Part shown: piece after piece, positions 1 through 6,857 of the stretch
How the letters are laid out: each line of letters starts with the position of its first letter
Numbering within the stretch: position 1 is the first letter of the stretch
NCBI GenBank assembly: GCA_964432415.1
Contig: CAYSNW010000059.1
Span: forward strand, 1-26,017
DNA: 26,017 nucleotides
Reading direction: 5' to 3'
DNA from: JAFECT01 sp964432415
Lineage (GTDB): Bacteria > Pseudomonadota > Alphaproteobacteria > Caulobacterales > Caulobacteraceae
Translations under genes and position numbers: made by a program
The notes under the pieces: model-generated
Database searches by the model: none
What the model was told of the DNA's origin: nothing
What the model saw: only the letters and a program-made list of their open reading frames with translations

Positions 1-441
1 CCTTGTCGAGCTTGCCCAGCAGGTCGGTAAGGCGGGCCTTGAGGTCGGCGCGCTGGGACGGGCTGGCGGCGGCGATGGCGCTCCCCACCGCGGCGGCGGC
101 GGCTCCGGCGTTCGGCTGGGACGCGCCCGCCGGCGACAGCAGCGTCTGGACCAGGCCCTGCAGGGCGGCGAGGCCGGAGTTGTCGCTCCCGCCCCCGCTG
201 GCGTCCGCCTTGGTCTCGATCGGCGGCGCGAGGCGCGAGACGAACCCGCTGCCCAGCGGTTTCAGCAGACCCGGCAGCCCGGACCCCGAGCCCATCCCCG
301 GCTGGGGCGCGCCCTGCATCGCGCTCAGGCTCGCCAGCAGATCGGCGAACGGCTGTCCGTCGCCGGCCGGCGGCGACGCGCCTGCGCCCTGGCCCTTGGC
401 CTGGGGTTGGGTGATCGCGGCGATAAGATCGACGAACTGCA
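1..441 (-). CDS. fliK: Flagellar hook-length control protein FliK, N-terminal part (cut by window edge)
   Basis: An open frame starts at an ATG at 441 on the minus strand and runs off the left edge, giving 147 codons. The protein begins MQFVDLIAAITQPQAKGQ and continues with a Gly/Ala/Pro/Gln-rich low-complexity stretch containing QPFADLLASLSAMQG. Such a disordered N-terminus is typical of FliK, the secreted ruler that sets hook length and switches export specificity. The diagnostic C-terminal domain lies outside the window, so the name rests on this composition, the divergent flgK-flgL, and a sigma54 promoter facing the gene, as in the Caulobacter flbG/flaN arrangement. It is probably the first gene of a hook operon. 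No good Shine-Dalgarno is visible. The open frame on the other strand here is a GC-rich shadow. Confidence 0.62.
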
Positions 442-513
442 TGGAAAAGGGCGGCGCCTGAAGGGGGAAGCACGGGAGCGCATTTGGCGCCTGGTCTATT
501 CGACAGGCCCTGA

Positions 514-528
514 GCAAGGGGCGGGCCA
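514..528 (-). promoter_or_regulatory. sigma54 (-24/-12) promoter for fliK
   Basis: Read on the minus strand, TGGCCC-N5-TTGC has the -24 GG and -12 GC exactly ten bases apart, close to the consensus TGGCAC-N5-TTGC. Predicted transcription start is about 502, giving a leader of about 60 bases to the ATG at 441. It mirrors the promoter at 666-680. Confidence 0.65.
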
Positions 529-566
529 GCCCCTGCGATGCCCGTCAAACTTCTGAATTTATGTAA

Positions 567-578
567 GATTTTTGCGGG
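567..578 (-). promoter_or_regulatory. Possible third ftr-like element
   Basis: On the minus strand this reads CCCGCAAAAATC, similar to the CGGCAAAAA core at 612-620. It lies next to the AT-rich tract, so the resemblance may partly be composition. Weak evidence. Confidence 0.25.
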
Positions 579-607
579 AATGGCGCACCAGGCTCGGGCG
601 CCGAGCG

Positions 608-643
608 GCGCTTTTTGCCGTGGCGTCACGGCAATCTTGGCCG
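608..643. promoter_or_regulatory. Paired ftr-like elements (probable FlbD enhancer)
   Basis: Two elements face each other: CCACGGCAAAAAGCGC on the minus strand (608-623) and CACGGCAATCTTGGCCG on the plus strand (627-643). Their cores form a perfect dyad TTGCCGTG-GCGT-CACGGCAA at 615-634. The CGGCAA core resembles the Caulobacter ftr element bound by the sigma54 activator FlbD. The dyad centre lies about 67 bases upstream of the predicted flgK start and about 122 upstream of the fliK start, a reasonable enhancer distance for both. Confidence 0.55.
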
Positions 644-665
644 CGTCGGCAGGGCTGGCGGCGAC

Positions 666-680
666 TGGCGCCCGTCTTGC
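666..680 (+). promoter_or_regulatory. sigma54 (-24/-12) promoter for flgK-flgL
   Basis: TGGCGC-N5-TTGC carries GG at 667-668 and GC at 679-680 with the required ten-base gap. Predicted transcription start is about 692, leaving a leader of about 125 bases before flgK. Confidence 0.7.
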
Positions 681-692
681 GACTGAATCCCG

Positions 693-712
693 CGAGGAGA
701 TGGCGCTCCTCG
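693..712 (+). other. 5'-end stem-loop of the flgK leader
   Basis: CGAGGAG-ATGGCG-CTCCTCG is a perfect 7-bp stem with a 6-base loop, starting one base after the predicted sigma54 transcription start. Its 3' arm runs into the GGAG that precedes the small ORF at 722. It could stabilise the message or limit ribosome access. Confidence 0.4.
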
Positions 713-721
713 GAGATGTCT

Positions 722-826
722 ATGAAAATCAAAGGGAAAGCTTTTGAGCGTGGGTCGCGAGGCGGGCAGATTCCGCCTAGCGCCGCTCAGGCTTTGCCGA
801 CCCCGGGGCTCACATCATGTCGCTGA
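722..826 (+). CDS. Possible 34-codon leader ORF overlapping the flgK start
   Basis: ATG at 722 has GGAG at 712-715 with a 6-base gap, a better ribosome site than flgK itself has. The predicted peptide starts MKIKGKAFERGSRGG and ends at TGA 824-826, ten bases past the first base of flgK in another frame, so terminating ribosomes could reinitiate at flgK. The peptide resembles nothing I know and has no repeated-codon attenuation signal. It may be chance: a short ORF in GC-rich DNA is weak evidence. Confidence 0.25.
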   Translation: MKIKGKAFERGSRGGQIPPSAAQALPTPGLTSCR

Positions 827-2949
827 GCACCATCCTCAACGCGGGCATGAGCGGCCTGCAGACGGCCGAGACCCAGCTTCGGGTGGTCTCCGACAACGTC
901 GCCAACGTCGCCACCCCCGGCTACGTCCGCAAGATCGTCGACCAGGTCTCCACCGCCACCGACGGCATCGGCACCGGGGTGGACGTCAGCCGGGTGCGGA
1001 TCGCTACCGACGCCTTCCTGCAGCAGGCCAATCTGAACGCCGCCTCGGGCGCGTCCCAGGCCGACACCCGCTCGGAGCTCTACGACCGGGTGCAGTCCCT
1101 GTTCGGCGATCCGTCCGCCTCCACCGGCTTTTTCGCCGACATCAACGCCCTGTTCTCCTCGATCTCGGCCACCGCCGACGATCCCTCCTCGGCGCCGCGC
1201 CGCCAGGAGGTGGTGACCAACGCCAAGCAGATCTTCGACGACGCCTCGACCATCGCCTCGGGCATCCAGGAGGTGCGCACCGACGCCGACAGCCGCATCG
1301 CCTCCACCGTCGACCAGATCAACGGCCTGCTCACCGACATCGAGGACCTGAACCACGAAATCTCGCGCTCCACCGTCTCGGGCAAGGACGCCTCGGGCGC
1401 CGAGACCCAGCAGGCCCAGCTGATCGACCAGCTGTCGCAGCTGATGGACGTCCGCGTCGGAACGCGCGTCCCCTCGGGCGTGACCATACGCACCGGCGAC
1501 GGGGTGCTGCTCGCCGGCAATGGCGCCGCGACCCTCTCCTATACGCGCGCGGGGGTGGCCACGCCCCAGACCACCTTCAACGAAATCTGGGTGACGCCGC
1601 CGGGCGGCTCGCAGCTGGCCCTGTCGGAACACCTGTCCAGCGGCCAGCTCAAGGGCCTGATCGACATCCGTGACCGGGACGCGCCCCAGGCGGCCGACCG
1701 GCTGGCGGAGTTGACCTCGCAGCTGGCCGACCAGCTGAACGTCGCCCACAACGCCAACACCGCCTTCCCGGCGCCCTCCAGCCTGACCGGCAAGAACACC
1801 GGCCTGGACCTGCCGAGCGCCATCAGCGGCTTCACCGGCAAGACCACCGTCGCCATCGCCGACGCCAGCGGGGTGATGCAGCGCAAGGTGGATATCGACT
1901 TCACCGCCGGGACCATGAGCGTCAATGGCGGCGGGGCCGTCGCCTTCACCCCGGCCACCTTCCTGACCACGCTCAACACCAGCCTGGGCGCGAGCGGCTC
2001 GGCCAGCTTCGCCAATGGGGCCCTGACCATCAGCGCCACCGGCGCGAACGGGGTGGCGATCGCCAACGACGCAACCACGCCCTCGGCCAAGGCCGGGCGG
2101 AGCTTCTCGCTGTTCTTCGGCATGAACGACCTGATCCGCTCCGATCAGATCGCGACCTATGACACCGGCCTGACCAACGCCTCGCAGAACGGCTTCACGC
2201 CGGGCCAGACCATCACCTTCCGCATGTCGAGCGACGTGGGCTCGCGCCTGACCGACATCACCGTGGCCGTGCCCGCGGCCGGCACGGGGACCATGGCGGA
2301 CCTGCTGACCGCCCTGAACGATCCGAGCACGGGCCTGGGCCGCTACGGCAGCTTCGCGCTCGACGCCAACGGAAAGATGGGCTTCACCTCGAGCCTGACC
2401 CCGGCGCCGACCCTGTCGGTGATCGCCGACAACACCACCCGCGGCGCGGGCGGACCCTCATTCAGCGGGCTGTTCGGCATCGGAACGGCCGCCCGCACGG
2501 GCCGGGCGGACAGCTTCTCGGTGCGCACCGACATCGACAACGATCCGCGCCGCCTGGCCCTGGCCCAGCTGGATCCGACGGCCGCGGTCGGCGCCAACGC
2601 CATCTCCGCCGGCGACGGCCGCGGCGCCATCCGCCTGGCCGACGCCGCGCAGCAGACCGCCATGTTCGACCCGGCCGGGGGCGCCTCCGGCGGCGCCATG
2701 ACCGTGTCACGCTACCTGGCCGACGTGGCGGGCGACATCGGCGGCAAGGCGGCGACCGCCGCAACGCGCAAGACTTCCGCCGACGCCCTGCTCAACCAGG
2801 CCCAGAACCGGCGCGCGGCGTCGGAAGGGGTCAATCTGGACGAGGAGCTGGTCAAGCTGACCACCTTCCAGCAGGCCTACAACGCCTCGGCCCGGCTCAT
2901 CCAGGCGGCCAAGGACATGTATGACGTCTTGATCGGGATGACCCACTGA
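817..2949 (+). CDS. flgK: Flagellar hook-associated protein FlgK (HAP1)
   Basis: The 710-residue protein is the first junction protein between flagellar hook and filament. The N-terminal rod/hook-type segment (MSLSTILNAGMSGLQTAETQ, then SDNVANVATPGYVRK) and the C-terminal amphipathic helix (NLDEELVKLTTFQQAYNASA through MYDVLIGM) are the paired D0/D1 coiled-coil ends of the FlgE/FlgK family. No signal peptide is seen, as expected for type III flagellar export. It is somewhat longer than many FlgK proteins (about 550-650 residues), and the extra length lies in the variable Thr/Ala/Gly-rich middle. Transcription probably comes from the sigma54 promoter at 666-680. The ribosome site is poor, so coupling to the small ORF ending at 826 is possible. 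The stop overlaps the flgL start as TGATG. Confidence 0.96.
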   Translation: MSLSTILNAGMSGLQTAETQLRVVSDNVANVATPGYVRKIVDQVSTATDGIGTGVDVSRVRIATDAFLQQANLNAASGASQADTRSELYDRVQSLFGDPSASTGFFADINALFSSISATADDPSSAPRRQEVVTNAKQIFDDASTIASGIQEVRTDADSRIASTVDQINGLLTDIEDLNHEISRSTVSGKDASGAETQQAQLIDQLSQLMDVRVGTRVPSGVTIRTGDGVLLAGNGAATLSYTRAGVATPQTTFNEIWVTPPGGSQLALSEHLSSGQLKGLIDIRDRDAPQAADRLAELTSQLADQLNVAHNANTAFPAPSSLTGKNTGLDLPSAISGFTGKTTVAIADASGVMQRKVDIDFTAGTMSVNGGGAVAFTPATFLTTLNTSLGASGSASFANGALTISATGANGVAIANDATTPSAKAGRSFSLFFGMNDLIRSDQIATYDTGLTNASQNGFTPGQTITFRMSSDVGSRLTDITVAVPAAGTGTMADLLTALNDPSTGLGRYGSFALDANGKMGFTSSLTPAPTLSVIADNTTRGAGGPSFSGLFGIGTAARTGRADSFSVRTDIDNDPRRLALAQLDPTAAVGANAISAGDGRGAIRLADAAQQTAMFDPAGGASGGAMTVSRYLADVAGDIGGKAATAATRKTSADALLNQAQNRRAASEGVNLDEELVKLTTFQQAYNASARLIQAAKDMYDVLIGMTH

Positions 2950-3884
2950 TGACCCGCGTCTCCACCGCCGGCGGCTGGAACTCCGCCCTGCTGAACCTGA
3001 TGGACGCCCAGCAGCGCCAGAACGACGCCCAGACCCAGGTCTCGACCCAGAAGATCGCCACCGACCTGAAGGGCTTCGGCCGCGGCGCCGAGACCCTGGC
3101 CGCGTTCAAGACCGCCGCCTCGCGGCTGGATGGCTTCATCCAGGGCGGCCAGGCGGTGTCCCAGCGGCTGACCACCCAGGACTCGGCCATGAACGAGACG
3201 GCCGACGCCGCCCAGGCCGCGCGCCAGGCCATCACCGACGCCCTCGCCTCGGGCCGGGGCGACAGCCTGATGCTTGAGCTGCAGCAGCAGTTCCAGACCG
3301 CGGTCGACGGCCTGAACGCCCAACACCAGGGCCGCTATCTGTTCGGCGGGGGCCGTTCGGACCAGCCGCCGGTGACCGCCACCAGCCTGTCGGACCTGAC
3401 CGCGGGGCCGCCGATCTCGAGCCTGTTCAAGAACGACCAGCAGAAGGCGGGCTCACGCCTGGACGACGCCACCACGGTGACCACCGGCTTCCTGGCCAGC
3501 GACATGGGGACCAGCCTGTTCGCCGCCTTCCAGACGGTGCAGGCCTTTTCCCAGACCCCGGCGGGGAATTTCAGCGGCACCCTGACCCAGACCCAGCGGG
3601 ACTTCCTGGAGGCCCAGCTGGCGACCTTCGACTCCGCCCACTCGGACCTGGTCAACTACGCCGCCCAGAACGGCTCGCTGCAGAAGCGGGTCGAGGCCCA
3701 CGTCAAGGGCCAGCAGGCCCAGGCCGACTCCCTGACCACCCTGATCGGCCAGCGCACCGACGTCGACATGGCCACCGCCCTGACCCAGCTGCAGCAGGCC
3801 CAGCAGGCGGTGCAGGCCTCGGCCCAGGTGCTGGCGTCCCTGAAGAACAGCTCCCTGCTCAACCTGCTGAGCGCCGGCGTCTGA
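2949..3884 (+). CDS. flgL: Flagellar hook-associated protein FlgL (HAP3)
   Basis: This 311-residue flagellin-like protein is the second hook-filament junction protein, sitting between FlgK and the filament. It has the flagellin-type helical N-terminus (MTRVSTAGGWNSALLNLMDA, a Gln-rich coiled coil, then LQQQFQTAVDGLNAQHQGRY followed by LFGGGRSD) and a C-terminal helix with DVDMATALTQLQQAQQAVQA, the counterpart of the flagellin D0/D1 ends. The start ATG (2949-2951) overlaps the flgK stop by one base, indicating translational coupling and one operon. A short inverted repeat around its stop (3875-3889) precedes the convergent neighbour. Confidence 0.94.
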   Translation: MTRVSTAGGWNSALLNLMDAQQRQNDAQTQVSTQKIATDLKGFGRGAETLAAFKTAASRLDGFIQGGQAVSQRLTTQDSAMNETADAAQAARQAITDALASGRGDSLMLELQQQFQTAVDGLNAQHQGRYLFGGGRSDQPPVTATSLSDLTAGPPISSLFKNDQQKAGSRLDDATTVTTGFLASDMGTSLFAAFQTVQAFSQTPAGNFSGTLTQTQRDFLEAQLATFDSAHSDLVNYAAQNGSLQKRVEAHVKGQQAQADSLTTLIGQRTDVDMATALTQLQQAQQAVQASAQVLASLKNSSLLNLLSAGV

Positions 3885-3889
3885 CGCCG
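3875..3889. repeat. Inverted repeat at the flgL stop codon
   Basis: CGGCGTC-T-GACGCCG is a perfect 7+7 dyad with the flgL TGA at its centre; as RNA it gives a 5-bp stem with a 5-base loop. It sits between the convergent flgL and SRPBCC genes. There is no U-run, so at most a weak terminator. Confidence 0.3.
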
Positions 3890-3892
3890 TCT

Positions 3893-4204
3893 TCAGCCGC
3901 CGGCCAGCGCCGTCCGCATGGCCGCGACCCCGTCATCGATCATCGCCTCGATCGGCGCGCGCATGGCGTCCGGCAACAGGTCCGCGGTCCAGACCAGGCG
4001 CGAGCCGCCCCGGGGCCCCTCGAACACCTGGATCGAGGCGTTGTGGTGGATCAGCTGGCCGCCGCTGGCTGACCAGGCCAGGCGCCGGGTGGCGGTCACG
4101 AAGCCCGGCACCAGCCGCTCGTGCAGGGCGCCGATGTCGCGGATCGCGTCCCAGGCCTGGGCGGGCGACGCGCCCACGTCGAATTCCTTGCGGATCGAAG
4201 CCAT
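3893..4204 (-). CDS. SRPBCC (START/polyketide-cyclase fold) family protein, short
   Basis: A 103-residue protein starting MASIRKEFDVGASPAQAWDA, the usual opening beta strand and helix of SRPBCC ligand-binding proteins, and ending with the long helix MRAPIEAMIDDGVAAMRTAL. ATG at 4204 has AGGA six bases upstream. Members of this type are usually about 140-150 residues. Here the end of the first half (VPGFVTATRR) is joined directly to the LAWSASGGQLIHHN segment, as if roughly 35-40 residues of central strands were missing in frame. I infer the gap from memory of the family, not an alignment. The ligand is unknown. It is convergent with flgL (8-base gap) and divergent from the AdaA-like gene. Confidence 0.8.
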   Translation of the reverse strand: MASIRKEFDVGASPAQAWDAIRDIGALHERLVPGFVTATRRLAWSASGGQLIHHNASIQVFEGPRGGSRLVWTADLLPDAMRAPIEAMIDDGVAAMRTALAGG

Positions 4205-4349
4205 CTCAAGTCCTCACTTCACAAACGCCGAACAACCGCCGGACGACTAGCAGGAGCGATCCGGCCAGGCTGGCGGATTTCGGACCTCATCATCCCGCCT
4301 CGGTCGCGGCGGCGTGGACAGGCCGGGCGGGCGCGTCCCAGATGCCGCC

Positions 4350-4949
4350 ATGAGCGCGACCGCACGCAAGGGCCCCCCCGTTCACGCCGCCCTGCCCTTC
4401 GACTTCGGGCAGTGCGAGGCGATCCGCCATCGCCGCGACCCTGCCTTCGACGGGGTGGTGTTCATCGCGGTGCGCTCGACCCGGATCTACTGCCGGCCGG
4501 CTTGTCCGGTGCGCCAGCCCCTGTCGAAGAACGTCTCCTACTATCCCAGCGCCGCCTCAGCGGAAGAAGCCGGCTTTCGCCCCTGCCTGCGCTGCCGCCC
4601 CGAGACCGCGCCCTTCTCGCCGGCCTGGAACGGGGTCAAGACCACCGTGCGCCGCGCCCTGAGCCTGATCGAAGCGGGCGCGCTGGACGACGGCGATGTC
4701 GAGGCCCTGGCCGCGCGGCTGGGGGTGGGGGCGCGCCATCTCAGCCGGCTGTTTCGCGTCCATCTGGGGTCGACCCCGACCCAGGTCGCGCGCAGCGCCA
4801 AGGTGCGCCGCGCCAAGCGGCTGATCGACGAGACCGATCTCGGCATGACCGAGATCGCCGCCCAGGCGGGATTTCGCAGCCTGAGAAGCTTCAACGACGC
4901 CTTCCGCGCGGTCTACCGCTGCCCGCCTTCCGCCCTCCGCCGGGGCTGA
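4350..4949 (+). CDS. AdaA-like methylphosphotriester-DNA methyltransferase / AraC-type regulator
   Basis: The 199-residue protein has an N-Ada zinc domain followed by an AraC-type helix-turn-helix. Cysteines 48, 52, 79 and 82 (YCRPAC and CLRC) reproduce the spacing of E. coli Ada Cys38/42/69/72, so Cys48 should accept methyl from phosphotriesters and switch on DNA binding. The HTH spans about 100-197 (LAARLGVGARHLSRLF; AAQAGFRSLRSFNDAFR). There is no C-terminal O6-methylguanine transferase and no AlkA glycosylase domain, although the HTH sequence resembles Ada-AlkA fusions. The protein stops right after PPSALRRG, like Bacillus AdaA. I prefer ATG 4350; an in-frame GTG at 4314 would add 12 residues with no Ada homology. 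No alkyltransferase or alkB gene lies nearby. mnmA follows after 74 bases. Confidence 0.85.
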   Translation: MSATARKGPPVHAALPFDFGQCEAIRHRRDPAFDGVVFIAVRSTRIYCRPACPVRQPLSKNVSYYPSAASAEEAGFRPCLRCRPETAPFSPAWNGVKTTVRRALSLIEAGALDDGDVEALAARLGVGARHLSRLFRVHLGSTPTQVARSAKVRRAKRLIDETDLGMTEIAAQAGFRSLRSFNDAFRAVYRCPPSALRRG

Positions 4950-5008
4950 AGCCGCGAGCGGCGGCAGGGCCGCGTCGGGCCGCCGCCTCGCAATCGGCGC
5001 CCACAGTC

Positions 5009-5016
5009 GCTAAATG
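5009..5016 (+). promoter_or_regulatory. Possible -10 element for mnmA (leaderless?)
   Basis: GCTAAATG matches the Caulobacter housekeeping -10 pattern GCTANAWC at seven of eight places. It lies eight bases before the mnmA ATG, so the transcript would begin at or next to the start codon. No Shine-Dalgarno is present, which agrees with a leaderless message. No convincing -35 is seen. Confidence 0.35.
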
Positions 5017-5023
5017 GGCCGCG

Positions 5024-6229
5024 ATGACGCTTCAGTCCCTGCCCGCCTGTCCGCTTCCGGCCATCGAGACGGCCGACCTCGACCTCGCCGTCGAGCGCGC
5101 CCGGCTGGCCGTGGGCCTGCCCGCGGGCGCGCGGGTGGTGGCGGCCATGTCCGGGGGCGTGGACTCTACCGTCACCGCCGCCCTGCTGGCGCGCGCCGGC
5201 TACGACGTGGTGGGCGTGACCCTGCAGCTCTACGACCATGGCGCGGCCGTGAAGCAGAAGGGCGCCTGCTGTGCCGGCCAGGACATCCACGACGCCCGGC
5301 TGGCGGCCGAGGCCATCGGCATCCCCCACTATGTGCTGGACTACGAAAGCCGCTTCCGCGACGCGGTGATCGAGGAGTTCGCCGACAGCTACCTGCGCGG
5401 CGAAACCCCGGTGCCCTGCATCCGCTGCAACCAGACGGTCAAGTTCCGCGACCTGCTGGACGTGGCCCGCTCGCTTGGGGCCGAGGCCATGGCCACCGGC
5501 CACTACGTCCGCCGCGCCGAGGGGCCGAACGGGGCGGAGCTCAGACGCGCCGCCGATCCGGCGCGCGACCAGAGCTATTTCCTGTTCGCCACCACCCGCG
5601 ACCAGCTGGAGTACCTGCGCTTTCCGATCGCCGACCTGCCCAAGTCCCAGGTGCGCGGCGTGGCCCAGGCGCTGGGGATGAAGATCGCGGTCAAGCCGGA
5701 CAGCCAGGACATCTGCTTCGTGCCCGAGGGCAAGTACGTCAACCTGATCGACCGCCTGCGCCCGCAGGGGCGCGACCCGGGCCAGATCGTGCATCTGGAC
5801 GGACGGGTGCTGGGCGAGCACGCGGGCATTGTCGGCTTCACGGTCGGCCAGCGGCGGGGTCTGAACGTCGCGGTGGGCGAGCCCCTGTTCGTGGTCCGCA
5901 TCGATCCCGATACGCGCCAGGTGATCGTCGGACCGCGCGAGGCGCTGCTGACGGCCTCCCTCGTGTTGAAGGAGGTCAACTGGCTGGGGGACCACCCGAC
6001 CCTGGAGGCGGCGGCCGCCGAGGGGGTGAGGGTCAAGGCGCGCGTGCGCTCGACCCGCCCGCCCAGCCTGGCGAACCTCGCGCTGGACGACAGCGGTCCG
6101 CTCGTGCAATTCCTCGATGGGGAAGAGGGAGTCGCCCCCGGTCAGGCCTGCGTCCTCTACGACGCGGCGACCGAGGATCGGGTCCTGGGCGGCGGTTTCA
6201 TCGCCTCGACGCGGGCGGTGGCCATCTGA
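5024..6229 (+). CDS. mnmA: tRNA-uridine 2-sulfurtransferase MnmA
   Basis: MnmA thiolates U34 of tRNA-Lys, -Glu and -Gln, using ATP to adenylate the base and persulfide sulfur from the cysteine desulfurase pathway. The 401-residue protein has the PP-loop SGGVDST at 43-49, the YDHGAAVKQKGACCAGQD segment typical of alphaproteobacterial forms, the first catalytic cysteine in PCIRCNQTVKF (Cys135, aligned with E. coli Cys102) and the second in DSQDICF (Cys231, aligned with Cys199). The C-terminal barrels follow, ending in EDRVLGGGFI. The ATG at 5024 is chosen because MTLQSLPACPL is the first Met after a low-complexity lead-in and follows a -10-like element; the frame stays open upstream as a shadow of the previous gene. 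The first lipoprotein gene follows after 23 bases. Confidence 0.95.
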   Translation: MTLQSLPACPLPAIETADLDLAVERARLAVGLPAGARVVAAMSGGVDSTVTAALLARAGYDVVGVTLQLYDHGAAVKQKGACCAGQDIHDARLAAEAIGIPHYVLDYESRFRDAVIEEFADSYLRGETPVPCIRCNQTVKFRDLLDVARSLGAEAMATGHYVRRAEGPNGAELRRAADPARDQSYFLFATTRDQLEYLRFPIADLPKSQVRGVAQALGMKIAVKPDSQDICFVPEGKYVNLIDRLRPQGRDPGQIVHLDGRVLGEHAGIVGFTVGQRRGLNVAVGEPLFVVRIDPDTRQVIVGPREALLTASLVLKEVNWLGDHPTLEAAAAEGVRVKARVRSTRPPSLANLALDDSGPLVQFLDGEEGVAPGQACVLYDAATEDRVLGGGFIASTRAVAI

Positions 6230-6252
6230 AGCGCTTTTTGGGGGAGACCGAG

Positions 6253-6789
6253 ATGAAGCTGATCTGGTGTGCGGCCGCGGTCGCGGTCCTGGGCCTGGGC
6301 GCCTGCGACCAGCAGGTCCAGAAAGACCACAAGGACTCCACCATCGCCGCCAAGTTCGGCGGCTATCCGCCGCCGCCGGTCGCCGAGGCGCCGGAGTGCA
6401 AGGCCGGCGCGATGAGCCTGGCCTTCAACGGCGAGACCGAAAAGGGCGACGACCGGGTGGCCAGCTTCGCCTTCGTCAACACCAGCAAGGCGGCCTGCAG
6501 CCTGTCGGGCTTCCCGAGCGTGGCGGTCGCAGAGGCCGGCTCGCCCTACAGCCTGCCGCTGTTCACAAAGCACGACCAGTCGGTGGCCAAGAACGTGGTC
6601 GTTCCGGTCGGCGGCAAGGCCGGCTTCACCCTGACCTATGCGGCGACAGCCAAGCCCAAGGGCCCGTGCAAGAAGGCCTCCGGGATCGCGGCCGCCTTCC
6701 CGGGCGAGTCCGACTACGGCTTCAAGGCGAGCGGCGCGATGCAGGTCTGCGGCGACACCATCAAGATCTCGCCGATCAAGGCGGCCTAG
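6253..6789 (+). CDS. DUF4232-like lipoprotein 1
   Basis: A 178-residue predicted lipoprotein: signal MKLIWCAAAVAVLGLGAC with lipobox LGAC (Cys18) and Asp at +2, a Pro-rich linker, then one globular domain with CKAGAMSLAFN, SFAFVNTSKAACSLSGFPSV and a C-terminal cysteine in MQVCGDTIKISPI. The Cys...NT....CSLSGFP pattern resembles the DUF4232 beta-sandwich. Its function is unknown. GGGGAG and GAG precede the ATG. It is the first of three consecutive genes of this type, all on the plus strand, and starts 23 bases after mnmA, so it may share the mnmA transcript. Confidence 0.82.
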   Translation: MKLIWCAAAVAVLGLGACDQQVQKDHKDSTIAAKFGGYPPPPVAEAPECKAGAMSLAFNGETEKGDDRVASFAFVNTSKAACSLSGFPSVAVAEAGSPYSLPLFTKHDQSVAKNVVVPVGGKAGFTLTYAATAKPKGPCKKASGIAAAFPGESDYGFKASGAMQVCGDTIKISPIKAA

Positions 6790-6829
6790 CAGAGACGGGG
6801 GAGCCATTACGGCTCAGCTGCGTTATGGA

Positions 6830-6847
6830 TTCCTGGAGTTCCAGGAA
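6830..6847 (+). promoter_or_regulatory. Perfect dyad covering the ribosome site of lipoprotein 2
   Basis: TTCCTGGA-GT-TCCAGGAA is a perfect 8+8 inverted repeat. Its right arm contains AGGAA, the only plausible Shine-Dalgarno for the ATG at 6858 (gap of ten bases). It could be an operator, or an RNA structure hiding the ribosome site. The regulator is unknown. Confidence 0.4.
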
Positions 6848-6857
6848 CCCATCGACC

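Larger units (their letters stand above)
442..816. other. Divergent flagellar control region between fliK and flgK
   Basis: These 375 bases hold no convincing full gene. They contain two outward-facing sigma54 promoters, a perfect 8+8 dyad between them, an AT-rich stretch at about 546-575 that stands out in this genome and could be an IHF-type bending site, and the flgK leader with a hairpin and a small ORF. The layout matches the established Caulobacter flbG/flaN region, where FlbD binds ftr elements between divergent sigma54 promoters with IHF help. Factor identities here are inferred from that precedent. Confidence 0.7.

Noticed and set aside
744..1673. 309-codon plus-strand frame overlapping flgK
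   Set aside because: Arg/His/Gly-rich out-of-frame reading of flgK; no family resemblance.
787..1749. 320-codon minus-strand frame inside flgK
   Set aside because: Fully antisense to the clearly real flgK and rich in Gly/Val/Asp/Arg.
4121..5023. Upstream extension of the mnmA frame
   Set aside because: The 301 extra codons overlap the AdaA-like gene in another frame and are Arg/Pro/Gly-rich with no MnmA homology.
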